64,000 nucleotides of DNA from Komarekiella delphini-convector SJRDD-AB1 (GCF_014831675.1 NZ_VJXY01000021.1:62001-126000); one strand, 5' to 3'; numbered from the stretch's first letter, positions 36,669 to 45,588 are shown. Notes: generated from the sequence alone by a model not told the origin. Numbers and translations are program-made.

Positions 36669-37811
36669 ATGAAAGTTTTGTTAATAGGTAATTATCAACC
36701 AGATGCTATTCAAAGCATGGATCTATTTTCGGTCATGCTGGAAAATCACTTAACACAGTTGGGCCATCAAGTACGTGTCATTCGCCCCACGCCATATCTA
36801 GGCAGCCTTCATTTATTCCCAAATGTCTTTAAAAAATGGTTTGGTTACATTGATAAATTAATCATTTTCCCGTTAAATTGGCGTTCAGTAATTTCTTGGG
36901 CAGATGTAGTTCATATATGCGATCATGGCAATGCCATTTACGCTAGATATCTACAAAACATACCCCATGTTGTAACTTGTCATGATTTATTGGCAATTCG
37001 TTCTGGTTTGAGAGAATTTCCAGAATATAAAACAGGATGGACTGGTAAAATATTACAACAGACGATTGTGAAAGGACTTAATCAAGCTCAAAAAGTTGCT
37101 TGCGTTTCCGAACAGACTAGAAGCGATTTGACACGTTTAAGTACTCTTGATGAGAAGGCTGTAACTTTAGTTCCTGTGGGTTTGAACTATCCTTATACCC
37201 CTATGGCAGCCTTAGAAGCTAAACAACGCTTAAAAGCTTTAGGAATCTCTCAAGATTGTCGCTTTATTCTTCATGTGGGAGCAAATCACTGGTATAAAAA
37301 TCGTTTAGGAGTTTTAGCTATCTTTTATCAACTAATGTTAAAACTTAATCAATCAGAATGGTATCTAGTGATGGCAGGTAAACCTATGACTGATGAAATG
37401 CATAAGTTTATTCAAAGTCATAACTTAGGTCAAAAGGTAATAGAACTAGTGGAAATAGAACATGAAAATTTGCGAGCTCTTTATTCTTCCGCAACTGCTT
37501 TGCTATTTCCTTCTTTACATGAGGGTTTTGGGTGGCCGATTATAGAAGCTCAAGCTTGTGGTTGTCCTGTTTTTACTTCAAATCGTCCTCCAATGAATGA
37601 TGTAGGAGGAGAAGCAGCTGTATACATAGATCCAAACAATCATGAAGATACAGTAGAGAAGATTGTTTCATCTCTATCTAAACTAGAAATGTTGAAGTCT
37701 AAAGGATTTATTAATTCGCAAAGATTTACAGCACAGAACATGGTTTCTCAATATATTGAGCTTTATCAGTTAGCCATTGAGGAAAAATCTAAAATAAAAA
37801 TTACAAACTAA
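36669..37811 (+). CDS. Glycosyltransferase family 4
   Basis: GT-B enzyme, 380 aa. VLLIGNYQPDAIQSMDLFSV opens the protein. The donor domain starts FILHVGANHWYKNRLGVLAI (about 200-219) and the acidic motif is FPSLHEGFGWPIIEAQACG (about 280-298). This pattern (HVGxNxxYKNR, HEGFGWPxxEAQ) is frequent in mannosyltransferase-like members, but donor assignment is not safe. It lies 15 bp after the PhyH gene. Confidence 0.92.
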   Translation: MKVLLIGNYQPDAIQSMDLFSVMLENHLTQLGHQVRVIRPTPYLGSLHLFPNVFKKWFGYIDKLIIFPLNWRSVISWADVVHICDHGNAIYARYLQNIPHVVTCHDLLAIRSGLREFPEYKTGWTGKILQQTIVKGLNQAQKVACVSEQTRSDLTRLSTLDEKAVTLVPVGLNYPYTPMAALEAKQRLKALGISQDCRFILHVGANHWYKNRLGVLAIFYQLMLKLNQSEWYLVMAGKPMTDEMHKFIQSHNLGQKVIELVEIEHENLRALYSSATALLFPSLHEGFGWPIIEAQACGCPVFTSNRPPMNDVGGEAAVYIDPNNHEDTVEKIVSSLSKLEMLKSKGFINSQRFTAQNMVSQYIELYQLAIEEKSKIKITN

Positions 37812-38030
37812 TTTATATTAATAAATTTTATAGTTAATTATACTTAATAAATGGGAAAAAATAGATTTTAACAAACATAATAGTTTACAGAATCTTTGTA
37901 AAAGCATCATCTTGAACTAATCAACATAATGTAAGGTAAAGTTTTCAAATATAATTCATATTAAAAGCAATTTTATATTATTTAATATAATGTGTAAATC
38001 ATGTTAGTAAATATATAAAGGATTTTAAAC

Positions 38031-39191
38031 ATGCAAAAACTTCTAAAAAAAGGTACTTTAAATTTATGGTTTCCTAACTTATTTGAGTTCAAAGGTGGTA
38101 TACAAGTTTACTTACAAAACATATTGGAAACCATCCAAGAAAGACTACCTAATTCCTCTCTCTGGATTTTAGATAAGCTCGATAAAGATAAGCCGAAAGA
38201 TAAATTTAATTCTAATAATTATTCATTTTTTTTTAGCGGTCATTTACCCAAGTATTTACGAACACAACATTTTGCTTTTAACTTAATCAAAACAGCTATA
38301 CTTAGTCAACCAAAGTTTATTTTATGTGGTCATATAAATTTTGCACCAGTAGCACTCTTAATTCGTAGGCTTACAGGTATTCCTTACGGAGTTATTGTTT
38401 ATGGAGTTGATGCTTGGGAAATTCAAAATAAATGGCAAATTAAAGCACTACATGCAGCAGAAATAGTAATATCGATTAGCATGTATACACGCGATCGCCT
38501 AATTAATGAGCAGAATCTCCCTACCGATAAGATAAAAATATTACCAGTTACATTTGATGAGAATCGTTTTCAGCCTAGTTCTAAACCAAAATATTTACTA
38601 GAGCGTTATGGCTTGAGGTCTAATCAGCCGATTATTTTCACTGTGACTCGTTTATCAAGTGAAGACGGCTATAAGGGATACGACAAAATTATTCAAGCGC
38701 TACCGAAAATTAAGTCTCAGATTCCAGATGTTCACTACATACTAGGTGGTAAAGGCGATGACCAACCCCGGATTGAGCAATTGATTGCTCAACTCAACCT
38801 GCAAGACAGCGTTACCCTAGCAGGTTTTATTCCCGATAGCGAACTCTGCGATTTCTACAATCTTTGCGATGTGTTTGCCATGCCTAGTCGAGGCGAAGGA
38901 TTCGGGATAGTCTACCTAGAAGCACTTGCATGTGGCAAACCCACAGTGGGTGGTAATCAGGATGGTGCAATTGATGCTCTTTGTCAGGGTGAACTAGGGG
39001 CCTTGGTCGATCCTTTGGATGTGAATGCGATCGCTCAAACTCTCATCCAAATTTTGCAAGGTACTTATCCAAATCCTTTAATTTATCAACCTGACGCTTT
39101 AAGGCAAAAGGCGATCGATAAATTTGGCTTTGAACAATTCAAACAAACTCTGACAAAACTCATGCATCATTTTTTTGCTATCCCTGAATAA
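38031..39191 (+). CDS. Glycosyltransferase family 4
   Basis: GT-B enzyme, 386 aa. FEFKGGIQVYLQNILETI (about 18-35) is the acceptor-side glycine loop, FTVTRLSSEDGYKGYDKIIQ (about 204-223) opens the donor domain, and MPSRGEGFGIVYLEALACG (about 284-302) has the E-x7-E motif. AAAGGA lies about 10 nt before the ATG. It is 8 bp from the next glycosyltransferase. Confidence 0.93.
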   Translation: MQKLLKKGTLNLWFPNLFEFKGGIQVYLQNILETIQERLPNSSLWILDKLDKDKPKDKFNSNNYSFFFSGHLPKYLRTQHFAFNLIKTAILSQPKFILCGHINFAPVALLIRRLTGIPYGVIVYGVDAWEIQNKWQIKALHAAEIVISISMYTRDRLINEQNLPTDKIKILPVTFDENRFQPSSKPKYLLERYGLRSNQPIIFTVTRLSSEDGYKGYDKIIQALPKIKSQIPDVHYILGGKGDDQPRIEQLIAQLNLQDSVTLAGFIPDSELCDFYNLCDVFAMPSRGEGFGIVYLEALACGKPTVGGNQDGAIDALCQGELGALVDPLDVNAIAQTLIQILQGTYPNPLIYQPDALRQKAIDKFGFEQFKQTLTKLMHHFFAIPE

Positions 39192-39199
39192 CTTTAATA

Positions 39200-40441
39200 A
39201 TGACACTTAATCCTTTAGCAGTAAAATCGCTAAAAACATCTACAGATAGACCTCAAGTCTGTCATGTAATTGACAGTATTAATGAAAATACTGGTGGTAC
39301 TGCTTTTTTAGTCGCAAGACTAGCATCAATTGTTGCAAATCAAGAAATTACATCTCATCTATTCACACTAGATTATCAACAACTTGGTAGCCAAATTGCA
39401 ACTGAGAATGTCAAAATACATAGCTATCCTGCTAGTTTCTTGGCTCGACGGATGCAAGGATTTGCTCCCAAAGCTAATCATGCTCTGGAGTGCTTAGCAT
39501 CAACAGAATTAGATTTGATTCATAATCATGGCTTATGGTTGTTTCCTAATATTTACGCTCGACAAGCCGCATTAAACAATCGCCTACCTTTAGTAGTTTC
39601 GCCACACGGAATGCTAGAGTCTTGGTCTTTAAAGCATAGTCGAATGAAGAAGTGGCTTGCCTGGTTAGTGTACGAACAGAAAAATTTGATGAGTGCTACT
39701 GTTTTTCATGTAACTTCGGCTGAAGAAGCAATGTCTGTTCGTCGTCTTGGTTTTCAACAACCGATCGCACTCATTCCAACTGGTGTAGATCTTGCTGATT
39801 TCAATGAACAACCAAAAAAAGAAGTATTAACACAATTATTTCCTCAACTTAGTGATCAAAAATGGTTACTTTTTCTGTCTAGACTGCATTCTAAAAAAGG
39901 TATAGATAATTTACTCCAGGTTTGGCAAAAATTAGAATCGCAATTTTCTGACTGGCATCTGATTTTAGCTGGGCCTGACTTAACAGGCTACCAAGCAAAG
40001 TTAGAACTACTAGTAGAACAATTAAATTTGAGCCAACGGGTGACTTTTACGGGTATGCTGTCTGGAAAGGCCAAGATATCTGCACTTTGTAATGCTGATT
40101 TATTTGTTTTGCCAACTCACTCAGAGAACTTTGGGATTGCAATAGCAGAGTCTCTTGCTTACGGTGTGCCTGTTATCACTACAAAAGGTACTCCTTGGCA
40201 GGATTTAGAACGCTATGAGTGTGGTTGGTGGATTGAGGACAATCAACAAGCACTTTTAATGGCTTTAGTTGAGGCAATGAAAATGCCTGCAAGTGAGCGG
40301 CAAGTAATGGGTTTGAGAGGGAAAAATCTGGTAGAAACTAAATACTCTTGGAACGCGATCGCTGAAAATATGGCAAGTGTTTACCACTGGATTCTTAGTG
40401 GAGGTGAACCGCCTAGTTGTGTTCAGTTTTATGGTTATTAA
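39200..40441 (+). CDS. Glycosyltransferase family 4
   Basis: GT-B enzyme, 413 aa. It has VCHVIDSINENTGGTAFLVA (about 20-39), PHGMLESWSLKHSRMKKWLA (about 135-154), the donor-domain start WLLFLSRLHSKKGIDNLLQV (about 220-239) and LPTHSENFGIAIAESLAYG (about 302-320). The N-terminal PHGMLE and SENFG motifs are common in WcaI/PimB-like cyanobacterial enzymes of exopolysaccharide loci. Followed by a GT2 gene after 14 bp. Confidence 0.93.
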   Translation: MTLNPLAVKSLKTSTDRPQVCHVIDSINENTGGTAFLVARLASIVANQEITSHLFTLDYQQLGSQIATENVKIHSYPASFLARRMQGFAPKANHALECLASTELDLIHNHGLWLFPNIYARQAALNNRLPLVVSPHGMLESWSLKHSRMKKWLAWLVYEQKNLMSATVFHVTSAEEAMSVRRLGFQQPIALIPTGVDLADFNEQPKKEVLTQLFPQLSDQKWLLFLSRLHSKKGIDNLLQVWQKLESQFSDWHLILAGPDLTGYQAKLELLVEQLNLSQRVTFTGMLSGKAKISALCNADLFVLPTHSENFGIAIAESLAYGVPVITTKGTPWQDLERYECGWWIEDNQQALLMALVEAMKMPASERQVMGLRGKNLVETKYSWNAIAENMASVYHWILSGGEPPSCVQFYGY

Positions 40442-40455
40442 TTAATTTACATTGA

Positions 40456-41223
40456 ATGCTAGAAGAAATTACTCCACTGATTCTTACCTATAACGAAGCC
40501 TTTAATATTGAGCGCACCCTTCAGTATCTTACTTGGGCCAATAAAATTATTGTGATTGATAGTTATAGCACCGACGAAACTTTAGAAATTTTACATTCTT
40601 ATTCTCAAGTTAAAGTATTTCAACGAAAATTTGATACCCACGGTAAGCAATGGAACTACGGCTTAGAGCAAGTTGAATCTAAATGGGTGCTTTCTTTAGA
40701 TGCAGATTATGTTGTTACAGATAATTTAAGAACTGAAATTATAGATTTGCCAGCAGATGGCCAGATAAATGGTTACTTTGCCAGATTTAAATACTGTGTG
40801 TTTGGTAAACCGCTCAGAGGTACAATACTTCCCCCTCGTCAAGTTCTCTTTCGCAAAGATAAAGCTGTATACATAGATGATGGTCACACTCAACTTTTAC
40901 AACTTGCTGGTAAGTCTGCAACGCTTACTGGTTATATCCATCATGACGATCGCAAACCTCTAAATCGCTGGTTGTGGGCACAGGATCGCTATATGGTGAT
41001 TGAGGTAAAAAAATTATTAGAAACACCAATGAGTGAACTCAGTTGGGGCGATCGCATCCGTAGACAAAAAATTCTAGCTCCTTTCATCATTTTGGTCTAC
41101 TGCCTCATCGTTAAAGGCGGTATTCTTGATGGTTGGCATGGTTGGTACTATACATTTCAGCGCGTTCTGGCAGAAATTCTTCTAGCTATTCGTTTAATAG
41201 AAGCTGAAAAAATTAAAGTTTAA
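40456..41223 (+). CDS. Glycosyltransferase family 2 (WaaE/KdtX-like)
   Basis: GT-A enzyme, 255 aa. ITPLILTYNEAFNIERTLQYL (in parts: ITPLILTYNEA, NIERTLQYL), IDSYSTDETLEI, and the DxD in LSLDADYVVTD (Asp82) are visible. The WNYGLEQ and HDDRKPLNRWLWAQDRY segments match lipopolysaccharide-core type GT2 enzymes. A hydrophobic C-terminal stretch (about 212-222, APFIILVYCLIVKGG) suggests membrane association. Last intact glycosyltransferase of the locus. Confidence 0.9.
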   Translation: MLEEITPLILTYNEAFNIERTLQYLTWANKIIVIDSYSTDETLEILHSYSQVKVFQRKFDTHGKQWNYGLEQVESKWVLSLDADYVVTDNLRTEIIDLPADGQINGYFARFKYCVFGKPLRGTILPPRQVLFRKDKAVYIDDGHTQLLQLAGKSATLTGYIHHDDRKPLNRWLWAQDRYMVIEVKKLLETPMSELSWGDRIRRQKILAPFIILVYCLIVKGGILDGWHGWYYTFQRVLAEILLAIRLIEAEKIKV

Positions 41224-41237
41224 TTATTGTGGTATGA

Positions 41238-41507
41238 ATAAATCATTTGCTTTTTGAATTTTCATTATCAAATCACTTCAAAGAGAATTATATTATTACA
41301 AGTATAGGTGTATGCTCCTTTGGAATTTACCTCATACATCACCTAATTCTCGAATTTATTCGACCTATTGTTATTAACATTTATCCCGCATCTGTAGATA
41401 CTGTTCCAGTTTTAATCTGTAGTATATTGAGCTTTTCGCTGGCTTGGATAATTGTTTTTTACTTGAGAAAATCTCAAAAATATAGAAAATTATTGTTTGG
41501 AGGTTAA
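41238..41507 (+). pseudogene. C-terminal remnant of an acyltransferase-3 (OafA-like) gene
   Basis: The open frame (about 86-89 codons) begins directly after a TGA at 41235-41237, with no ATG and only a TTG at 41247. It ends in SFGIYLIHHLILEF, which is the last-segments signature of membrane O-acyltransferases of the acyltransferase-3 family, followed by another membrane segment and a basic tail. Intact members have about 350 residues, so roughly three quarters are missing. The GGAGG used by the next gene overlaps its last codons. Confidence 0.7.
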
Positions 41508-41510
41508 GTT

Positions 41511-42092
41511 ATTACATTTTGCAAAATCAAAAAATATTGGATACTTTTTTTAGTAGGTTTTATCCTTTTCCTGCTGCTAATGATTCCTGTGCGTGTGGCG
41601 ATCGCACTGTACCAAGCTCCCCAACCGCAAGCCATTCTCACCCTTGGCGGCGAATCATTAGGAGAGCGAGAAGCATTTACCGCCGAATTCGCTCACTGGT
41701 ATCCAGCCTTAGAAATTTGGGTTTCTTCTGGTGTAGTTCCCAACGAAGGGCGTAGAATTTTTCGAGATGCAGGTATTTCAGATAGCCGTGTTCACTTAGA
41801 CTATCGGGCTGTTGACACAGTTACTAACTTTACTACTCTCGTCACAGATTTTAGTCAACGCAAGATACAGCACATCTACCTGATTACTTCTGACTATCAC
41901 ATGCCTAGAGCCAAAGCGATCGCAACCCTGATTCTTAGTAGCCAAGGCATTGCTTTTACTCCACTCTCTGTACCATCTAACCATACCAAAGAATCCTTCC
42001 TCCCCATTATTCGTGACATTGCCCGCTCCCTGCTGTGGATTTTCACAGGCCATACAGGAGCAAGTCTTAAGCCTGCTGTTAATTCACCATAA
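41511..42092 (+). CDS. YdcF/ElyC-family (DUF218) membrane-anchored protein, probable ATT start
   Basis: The conserved domain starts at ILTLGGESLGEREAF and contains VHLDYRAVDTVTNF and YLITSDYHMPRA, the hallmarks of the YdcF/SanA family, some members of which affect envelope polysaccharide metabolism. The only ATG in frame (41580) would remove half of the N-terminal membrane anchor YWILFLVGFILFLLLMIPV. A strong GGAGG at 41499-41503 stands 7 nt before an in-frame ATT at 41511, with a TAA at 41505-41507 ruling out longer forms. From ATT the protein has 193 aa with the anchor complete; from ATG 170 aa. I favour ATT. Confidence 0.75.
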   Translation: MTFCKIKKYWILFLVGFILFLLLMIPVRVAIALYQAPQPQAILTLGGESLGEREAFTAEFAHWYPALEIWVSSGVVPNEGRRIFRDAGISDSRVHLDYRAVDTVTNFTTLVTDFSQRKIQHIYLITSDYHMPRAKAIATLILSSQGIAFTPLSVPSNHTKESFLPIIRDIARSLLWIFTGHTGASLKPAVNSP

Positions 42093-42093
42093 T

Positions 42094-42636
42094 ATGCGTT
42101 TAGATAGCTATACTTTAGGTACTTATACCCCAGGTGCACCGTACTGGAAACAACTTGTGTGGTATTTTATCGGGTCGCCCTTAGTAGAAAGTTATTGGCT
42201 CCCGATATCAGCCTTAAAAATTTGGATACTCCGCTGCTTTGGAGCGCAAATTGGTCGAGGCGTCCGCGTTAAGCCAGGAGTAAAAGTGAAGTTTCCCTGG
42301 CGGTTAACTGTAGGCGATTACGTTTGGCTTGGGGAAGATACTTGGATTGATAACCTAGCTCCTGTCACCATAGAAAGTCATGTTTGCTTATCTCAAGGGG
42401 TCTATCTCTGCACTGGGAATCATGACTGGAATCATCCCAATTTTCAACTAATTACTGCCCCAATTCACATACAAGAAGGTAGTTGGATTGCGGCCAAGTC
42501 GATAATAGGCCCAGGTGTGACAGTAGGTAGAGGTGCAGTACTAACCCTCGGTGGAGTAACTGGGCGTTCTTTAGATCCAATGATTATTTATGCTGGTAAT
42601 CCTGCTCAGCCCATCAAGAAAAGATTGAATTCTTAA
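42094..42636 (+). CDS. WcaF-like O-acetyltransferase
   Basis: Hexapeptide-repeat acetyltransferase, 180 aa from ATG 42094, which follows the YdcF stop by one base. Earlier in-frame starts would lie inside the YdcF gene. WIDNLAPVTIESHVCLSQ and LCTGNHDWNHPNFQL (with the catalytic His) match the colanic-acid WcaF branch, and WIAAKSIIGPGVTVGRGAVL is the beta-helix end. It probably O-acetylates a sugar of the exported glycan. Last gene before the tRNA remnant. Confidence 0.88.
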   Translation: MRLDSYTLGTYTPGAPYWKQLVWYFIGSPLVESYWLPISALKIWILRCFGAQIGRGVRVKPGVKVKFPWRLTVGDYVWLGEDTWIDNLAPVTIESHVCLSQGVYLCTGNHDWNHPNFQLITAPIHIQEGSWIAAKSIIGPGVTVGRGAVLTLGGVTGRSLDPMIIYAGNPAQPIKKRLNS

Positions 42637-42688
42637 TATCTGACATACTCCTACACTGATGCTGACGCATATAGGTACTAAGTATTAA

Positions 42689-42866
42689 GCTCGACTTTAT
42701 CCATTTTTGCTTTCCGCAATTTTATGCACTAAAACCCTTATGGAAGTTAGGTTTTGACTTTTTCGATTGCATCAAAACTAATCACTTATGGAAAAGTTTT
42801 TGCCACAAAGCTAAAACTTTTGCAAGATTTCAAGGGTTACATTTTTGGGTTTGGATAAAGTCGAGC
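42689..42866. mobile_element. MITE-like element of 178 bp with 15-bp terminal inverted repeats
   Basis: GCTCGACTTTATCCA at 42689-42703 is the exact reverse complement of TGGATAAAGTCGAGC at 42852-42866. The 148 bp between hold no gene but further partly complementary stretches (AAAAGTTTTT and AAAACTTTT near 42790-42820). This is the size and form of a non-autonomous transposon remnant. The target duplication is not obvious; the flanks are TTAA on the left and AAAA on the right. Confidence 0.6.
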
Positions 42867-43000
42867 AAAAGAGCGATCGCTAATCCCATCTATTAAGCAG
42901 CAGTAGTGTAGAACAGCGAATGCTGCAAAAGATTCTAGCAACTCTAAATTGGGTGTAACGTTTGTAAAAAGCCTATAAATATAGTCACGAGATAGTTATC

Positions 43001-43047
43001 ACTTTTCCAAGGTAAACGTTGTGGGTTCAAGTCCCATCACCCTGTTT
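43001..43047 (+). pseudogene. Decayed 3' half of tRNA-Gly
   Basis: The stretch aligns without gaps to positions 3071-3117 of the intact tRNA-Gly(CCC), at about 40 of 47 positions. The T arm (GTGGG TTCAAGT CCCAT) is unbroken, the anticodon arm is damaged, and the acceptor end has changed from CACCCGC to CACCCTG. The 5' half is not recognisable with confidence. Orientation is the same as at 3044-3115, so the pair flanks the polysaccharide locus as direct repeats. Confidence 0.8.
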
Positions 43048-43064
43048 CAAAAAATTGGTGATTG

Positions 43065-43082
43065 CTATCTAAACTTAGATAG
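43065..43082. terminator. Short perfect hairpin after the response-regulator gene
   Basis: CTATCTAA and TTAGATAG form an 8-bp stem with a 2-nt loop, 13 bp beyond the stop of the minus-strand regulator. It is low in GC, so its strength as a terminator is doubtful. Confidence 0.45.
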
Positions 43083-43095
43083 GGCATTTAACTCA

Positions 43096-43815
43096 CTACT
43101 GCACTAACCCAGCACGTAAAGCAAGTACAGCAGCCTGCGTACGGTCAGCAACACAGAGTTTATTTAGAATACCTCGAACGTGAGTTTTTACAGTACCGAC
43201 AGTTAAATAGAGCCTTTTAGCGATTTCTGCATTGTCACACCCAGCGACAATCAACTCTAAAACATCCATTTCTCGATGAGTTAAGGGGTAGCTCTCTATA
43301 GTTCTTTCTATTTCTGGGTCAATACCGTCAATCAGCACTCTTTTTCCAGCTGTTCCACTATTGCCATCAGGAAAATCCTGTCGTATTTGTCGCAGTACGA
43401 GATCGGCGATCGCTGGATCGATCCATGAGCTACCTGCATAGGTTGTTTGCACTGCCTCTACCAATTTCTCACTTTCGATATCCTTCATGCAATAAGAGTC
43501 TGCACCTGCTGCGAAAGCTGCTAAAACCGCCTGCTCACTACTCTGCATTGTTAAAATCAGCAGCTTTGTTGTGTAGTCTTCTGTTTCCGCCTGGTATTGC
43601 CTAAATGTGCGCGTCAGTTCTATACCATCCATGTCAGGCAAACCAATGTCAATGGTGGCGACATCTGGCTTGAGAGTTTTCAGAAGCTCTATTCCCTCTG
43701 CTGCATTAGCTGCTTCCCCAACAATGTTCATTTCTGACTGGGTTTGTAAAGCAGCCCGTAAGCCGATTCTGGTAAGGTTGTGATCTTCAATTACGAGGAT
43801 CTTTATTTCACTCAT
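43096..43815 (-). CDS. NarL/FixJ-type response regulator
   Basis: A 239-aa DNA-binding regulator. The receiver domain has ILVIEDHN at the start, the phosphorylatable Asp56 in DIGLPDMDG, LLILTM and the conserved Lys in CMKDIE. The C-terminal LuxR-type helix-turn-helix reads LTHREMDVLELIVAG and TVGTVKTHVRGIL. No partner kinase is adjacent; the REC-histidine kinase at 44348 is divergent and may or may not be related. Being just outside the island boundary, it could regulate neighbours, but no evidence shows this. Confidence 0.93.
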   Translation of the reverse strand: MSEIKILVIEDHNLTRIGLRAALQTQSEMNIVGEAANAAEGIELLKTLKPDVATIDIGLPDMDGIELTRTFRQYQAETEDYTTKLLILTMQSSEQAVLAAFAAGADSYCMKDIESEKLVEAVQTTYAGSSWIDPAIADLVLRQIRQDFPDGNSGTAGKRVLIDGIDPEIERTIESYPLTHREMDVLELIVAGCDNAEIAKRLYLTVGTVKTHVRGILNKLCVADRTQAAVLALRAGLVQ

Positions 43816-44347
43816 GGATGGTTATCTTTACTGTTATCTATCTAAAAGTACAGATGAAAATAGCTTTGTTCTTCTATTCGGGATTTTATCCGAAAAGAAA
43901 GGCGTTTGGTATTGTTCACAAAACTTCATCTATCATCAGTCACAAACGACCTTATTTTCAAATTTTTTTTAAGAGGTTGTTTGAATATGAGAATTTAATT
44001 TCCTAAAAAAATCTTTTTATACATTATCTTGATGGGAAGCGATTAGAAATCGGTGACTATTAGTTATAGTTATAGTTAATTTTGCAGCTATCAGATCATG
44101 AATAAATAATCGTTTGCGCTTCTGTGCAACACAACTGATAGAGTTGGGGTAAAGGGGAAGGGCAAAAGGAGAAGTCAATTTATTTTATACTAAGCATTAA
44201 ATTTTTGTAGTGTAATTACTGATAAAAACAATATCCTGAATTCCAAAAATTTTAAGCAAACATGTGAATCATGATGATCTTAACGCTGGTGAAGTAAGCT
44301 ATTACTAGATTTGCTAGGGATAGCCAAGCACTTCTTTTTTATTAACC
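43816..44347. other. Divergent intergenic region
   Basis: About 530 bp between the divergent regulator and histidine-kinase genes. It is AT-rich. A 62-codon frame at 43818-44006 has low-complexity composition and no motif and is not called. I expect both promoters here but cannot place them. Confidence 0.4.
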
Positions 44348-45463
44348 ATGTCTTTAACTAAAACTTCCAAAAAAGATAGAATTCTCGTTGTAGATGACGT
44401 TTTTGATAATTTGCTGATATTAGAAGCAGTCCTAGAGGACAAGGACTATGAACTCAGCTTAGTGGAAGATAGCAAGACAGCTTTGACTATGGTAGAGCAA
44501 TCGCCGCCAGACTTAATACTGTTAGATGTGATGATGCCTGAAATAGATGGCTATGAATTCACTCGACGCATCCGAAAGAATCAGACGTTACCTTTTATCC
44601 CCATTTTACTAATTACGGCTCACTATGAGTCTAGCGTTGTGGAAGGACTCGATGCTGGTGCAGATGACTTCATCCGTAAACCATTCGATCCAGATGAGCT
44701 ACATGCACGGGTACGATCGCTCCTGCGCCTCAAGCATAGTATCGACGAACGAGATCAAATGGCTAACCTACGAGCCGATTTTGTCTCGCGTTTTACTCAT
44801 GATTTACGTATACCTCTGGTAGCATCCAACCGGATCTTAAAATTATTGATAGAAGGTAGGTTTTGCGAAGTTTCACCACAATTGCAAGAAATCATTAGTA
44901 CCATGATTGGCAGTAACCAAGACCTGCTGGAAATGGTAAACACCTTACTAGAAGTTTATCGTCATGAGGCTGGCTGTAAAACTTTAAAAATTTCTCCTTG
45001 TAATATTCAGGAGTTAGTTAGTGAAGTTGCTCAGGAGTTAACTCCCTTAGCAGAAGAAAAAGGATTAGCCCTAAATCTTAAATTGGCATCAGGAACAACC
45101 GGTAACAGCGAAACTGAAAGCATTGTTATGAGCGATCGCGTAGAGATGCGGCGAGTTCTGACAAATATTGTCGGCAATGCCATCAAATTTACAGATAAAG
45201 GTTCTGTAGATATTCACTGCCATCTCACTCCGGCCAATGTAACCATTGATGTTCAAGATACAGGGCCGGGAATTTCCAAACAAGACCAGGCAATATTATT
45301 CGAGCGATTTCGCCAGGGTAAACACCAGCGTTCCGGTAGTGGTTTAGGGTTATATTTATCTCGCTGCATTGTCGAAGCACATCAAGGCACAATTAATGTG
45401 ATATCTGAGCCGGGACATGGTAGCACATTCACTATACGTCTACCTGTGACTACCAACAAATAG
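44348..45463 (+). CDS. Receiver-histidine kinase hybrid (REC-HisKA-HATPase)
   Basis: A cytoplasmic signalling protein, 371 aa, with the receiver at the N-terminus: ILVVDDVFDN, phosphorylatable Asp60 in LLDVMMPEIDG, and KPFDPDEL. The H-box is FTHDLRIPLVASNR (His151). The ATP-binding domain shows NIVGNAIKFTD, DTGPGISK and GSGLGLYLSRCIVEAH. There is no membrane or PAS domain, so it probably works downstream of another kinase in a phosphorelay. An HDLR rather than HExR/HELR H-box is common in cyanobacteria. Confidence 0.93.
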   Translation: MSLTKTSKKDRILVVDDVFDNLLILEAVLEDKDYELSLVEDSKTALTMVEQSPPDLILLDVMMPEIDGYEFTRRIRKNQTLPFIPILLITAHYESSVVEGLDAGADDFIRKPFDPDELHARVRSLLRLKHSIDERDQMANLRADFVSRFTHDLRIPLVASNRILKLLIEGRFCEVSPQLQEIISTMIGSNQDLLEMVNTLLEVYRHEAGCKTLKISPCNIQELVSEVAQELTPLAEEKGLALNLKLASGTTGNSETESIVMSDRVEMRRVLTNIVGNAIKFTDKGSVDIHCHLTPANVTIDVQDTGPGISKQDQAILFERFRQGKHQRSGSGLGLYLSRCIVEAHQGTINVISEPGHGSTFTIRLPVTTNK

Positions 45464-45588
45464 AAATATCCAAGTAAATATACACTGCACTGATGAATCA
45501 GTGTGGAAATAGTAATTTAAGCCCCAAGGTAGTGTGTGTCTTACCACAGAACAATTTAAGCTTGGCGTAGAAGTTTAGGGAAATAGTT

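Noticed and set aside
41519-41755. 78-codon frame overlapping the YdcF gene
   Set aside because: Wrong frame relative to the conserved YdcF motifs, TTG start, Arg/Ser-rich nonsense composition.
41950-42093. Longer N-terminus for the WcaF-like acetyltransferase
   Set aside because: Lies inside the YdcF coding region; ATG 42094 follows the YdcF stop directly and fits the family start.
3116-43000. Phage-type integrase or transposase gene inside the putative island
   Set aside because: I looked for a tyrosine recombinase or transposase among the open frames and found none; the island claim rests on the tRNA framing alone.
43818-44006. 62-codon frame upstream of the REC-histidine kinase
   Set aside because: Begins within the divergent promoter region and has a low-complexity aromatic/basic composition.
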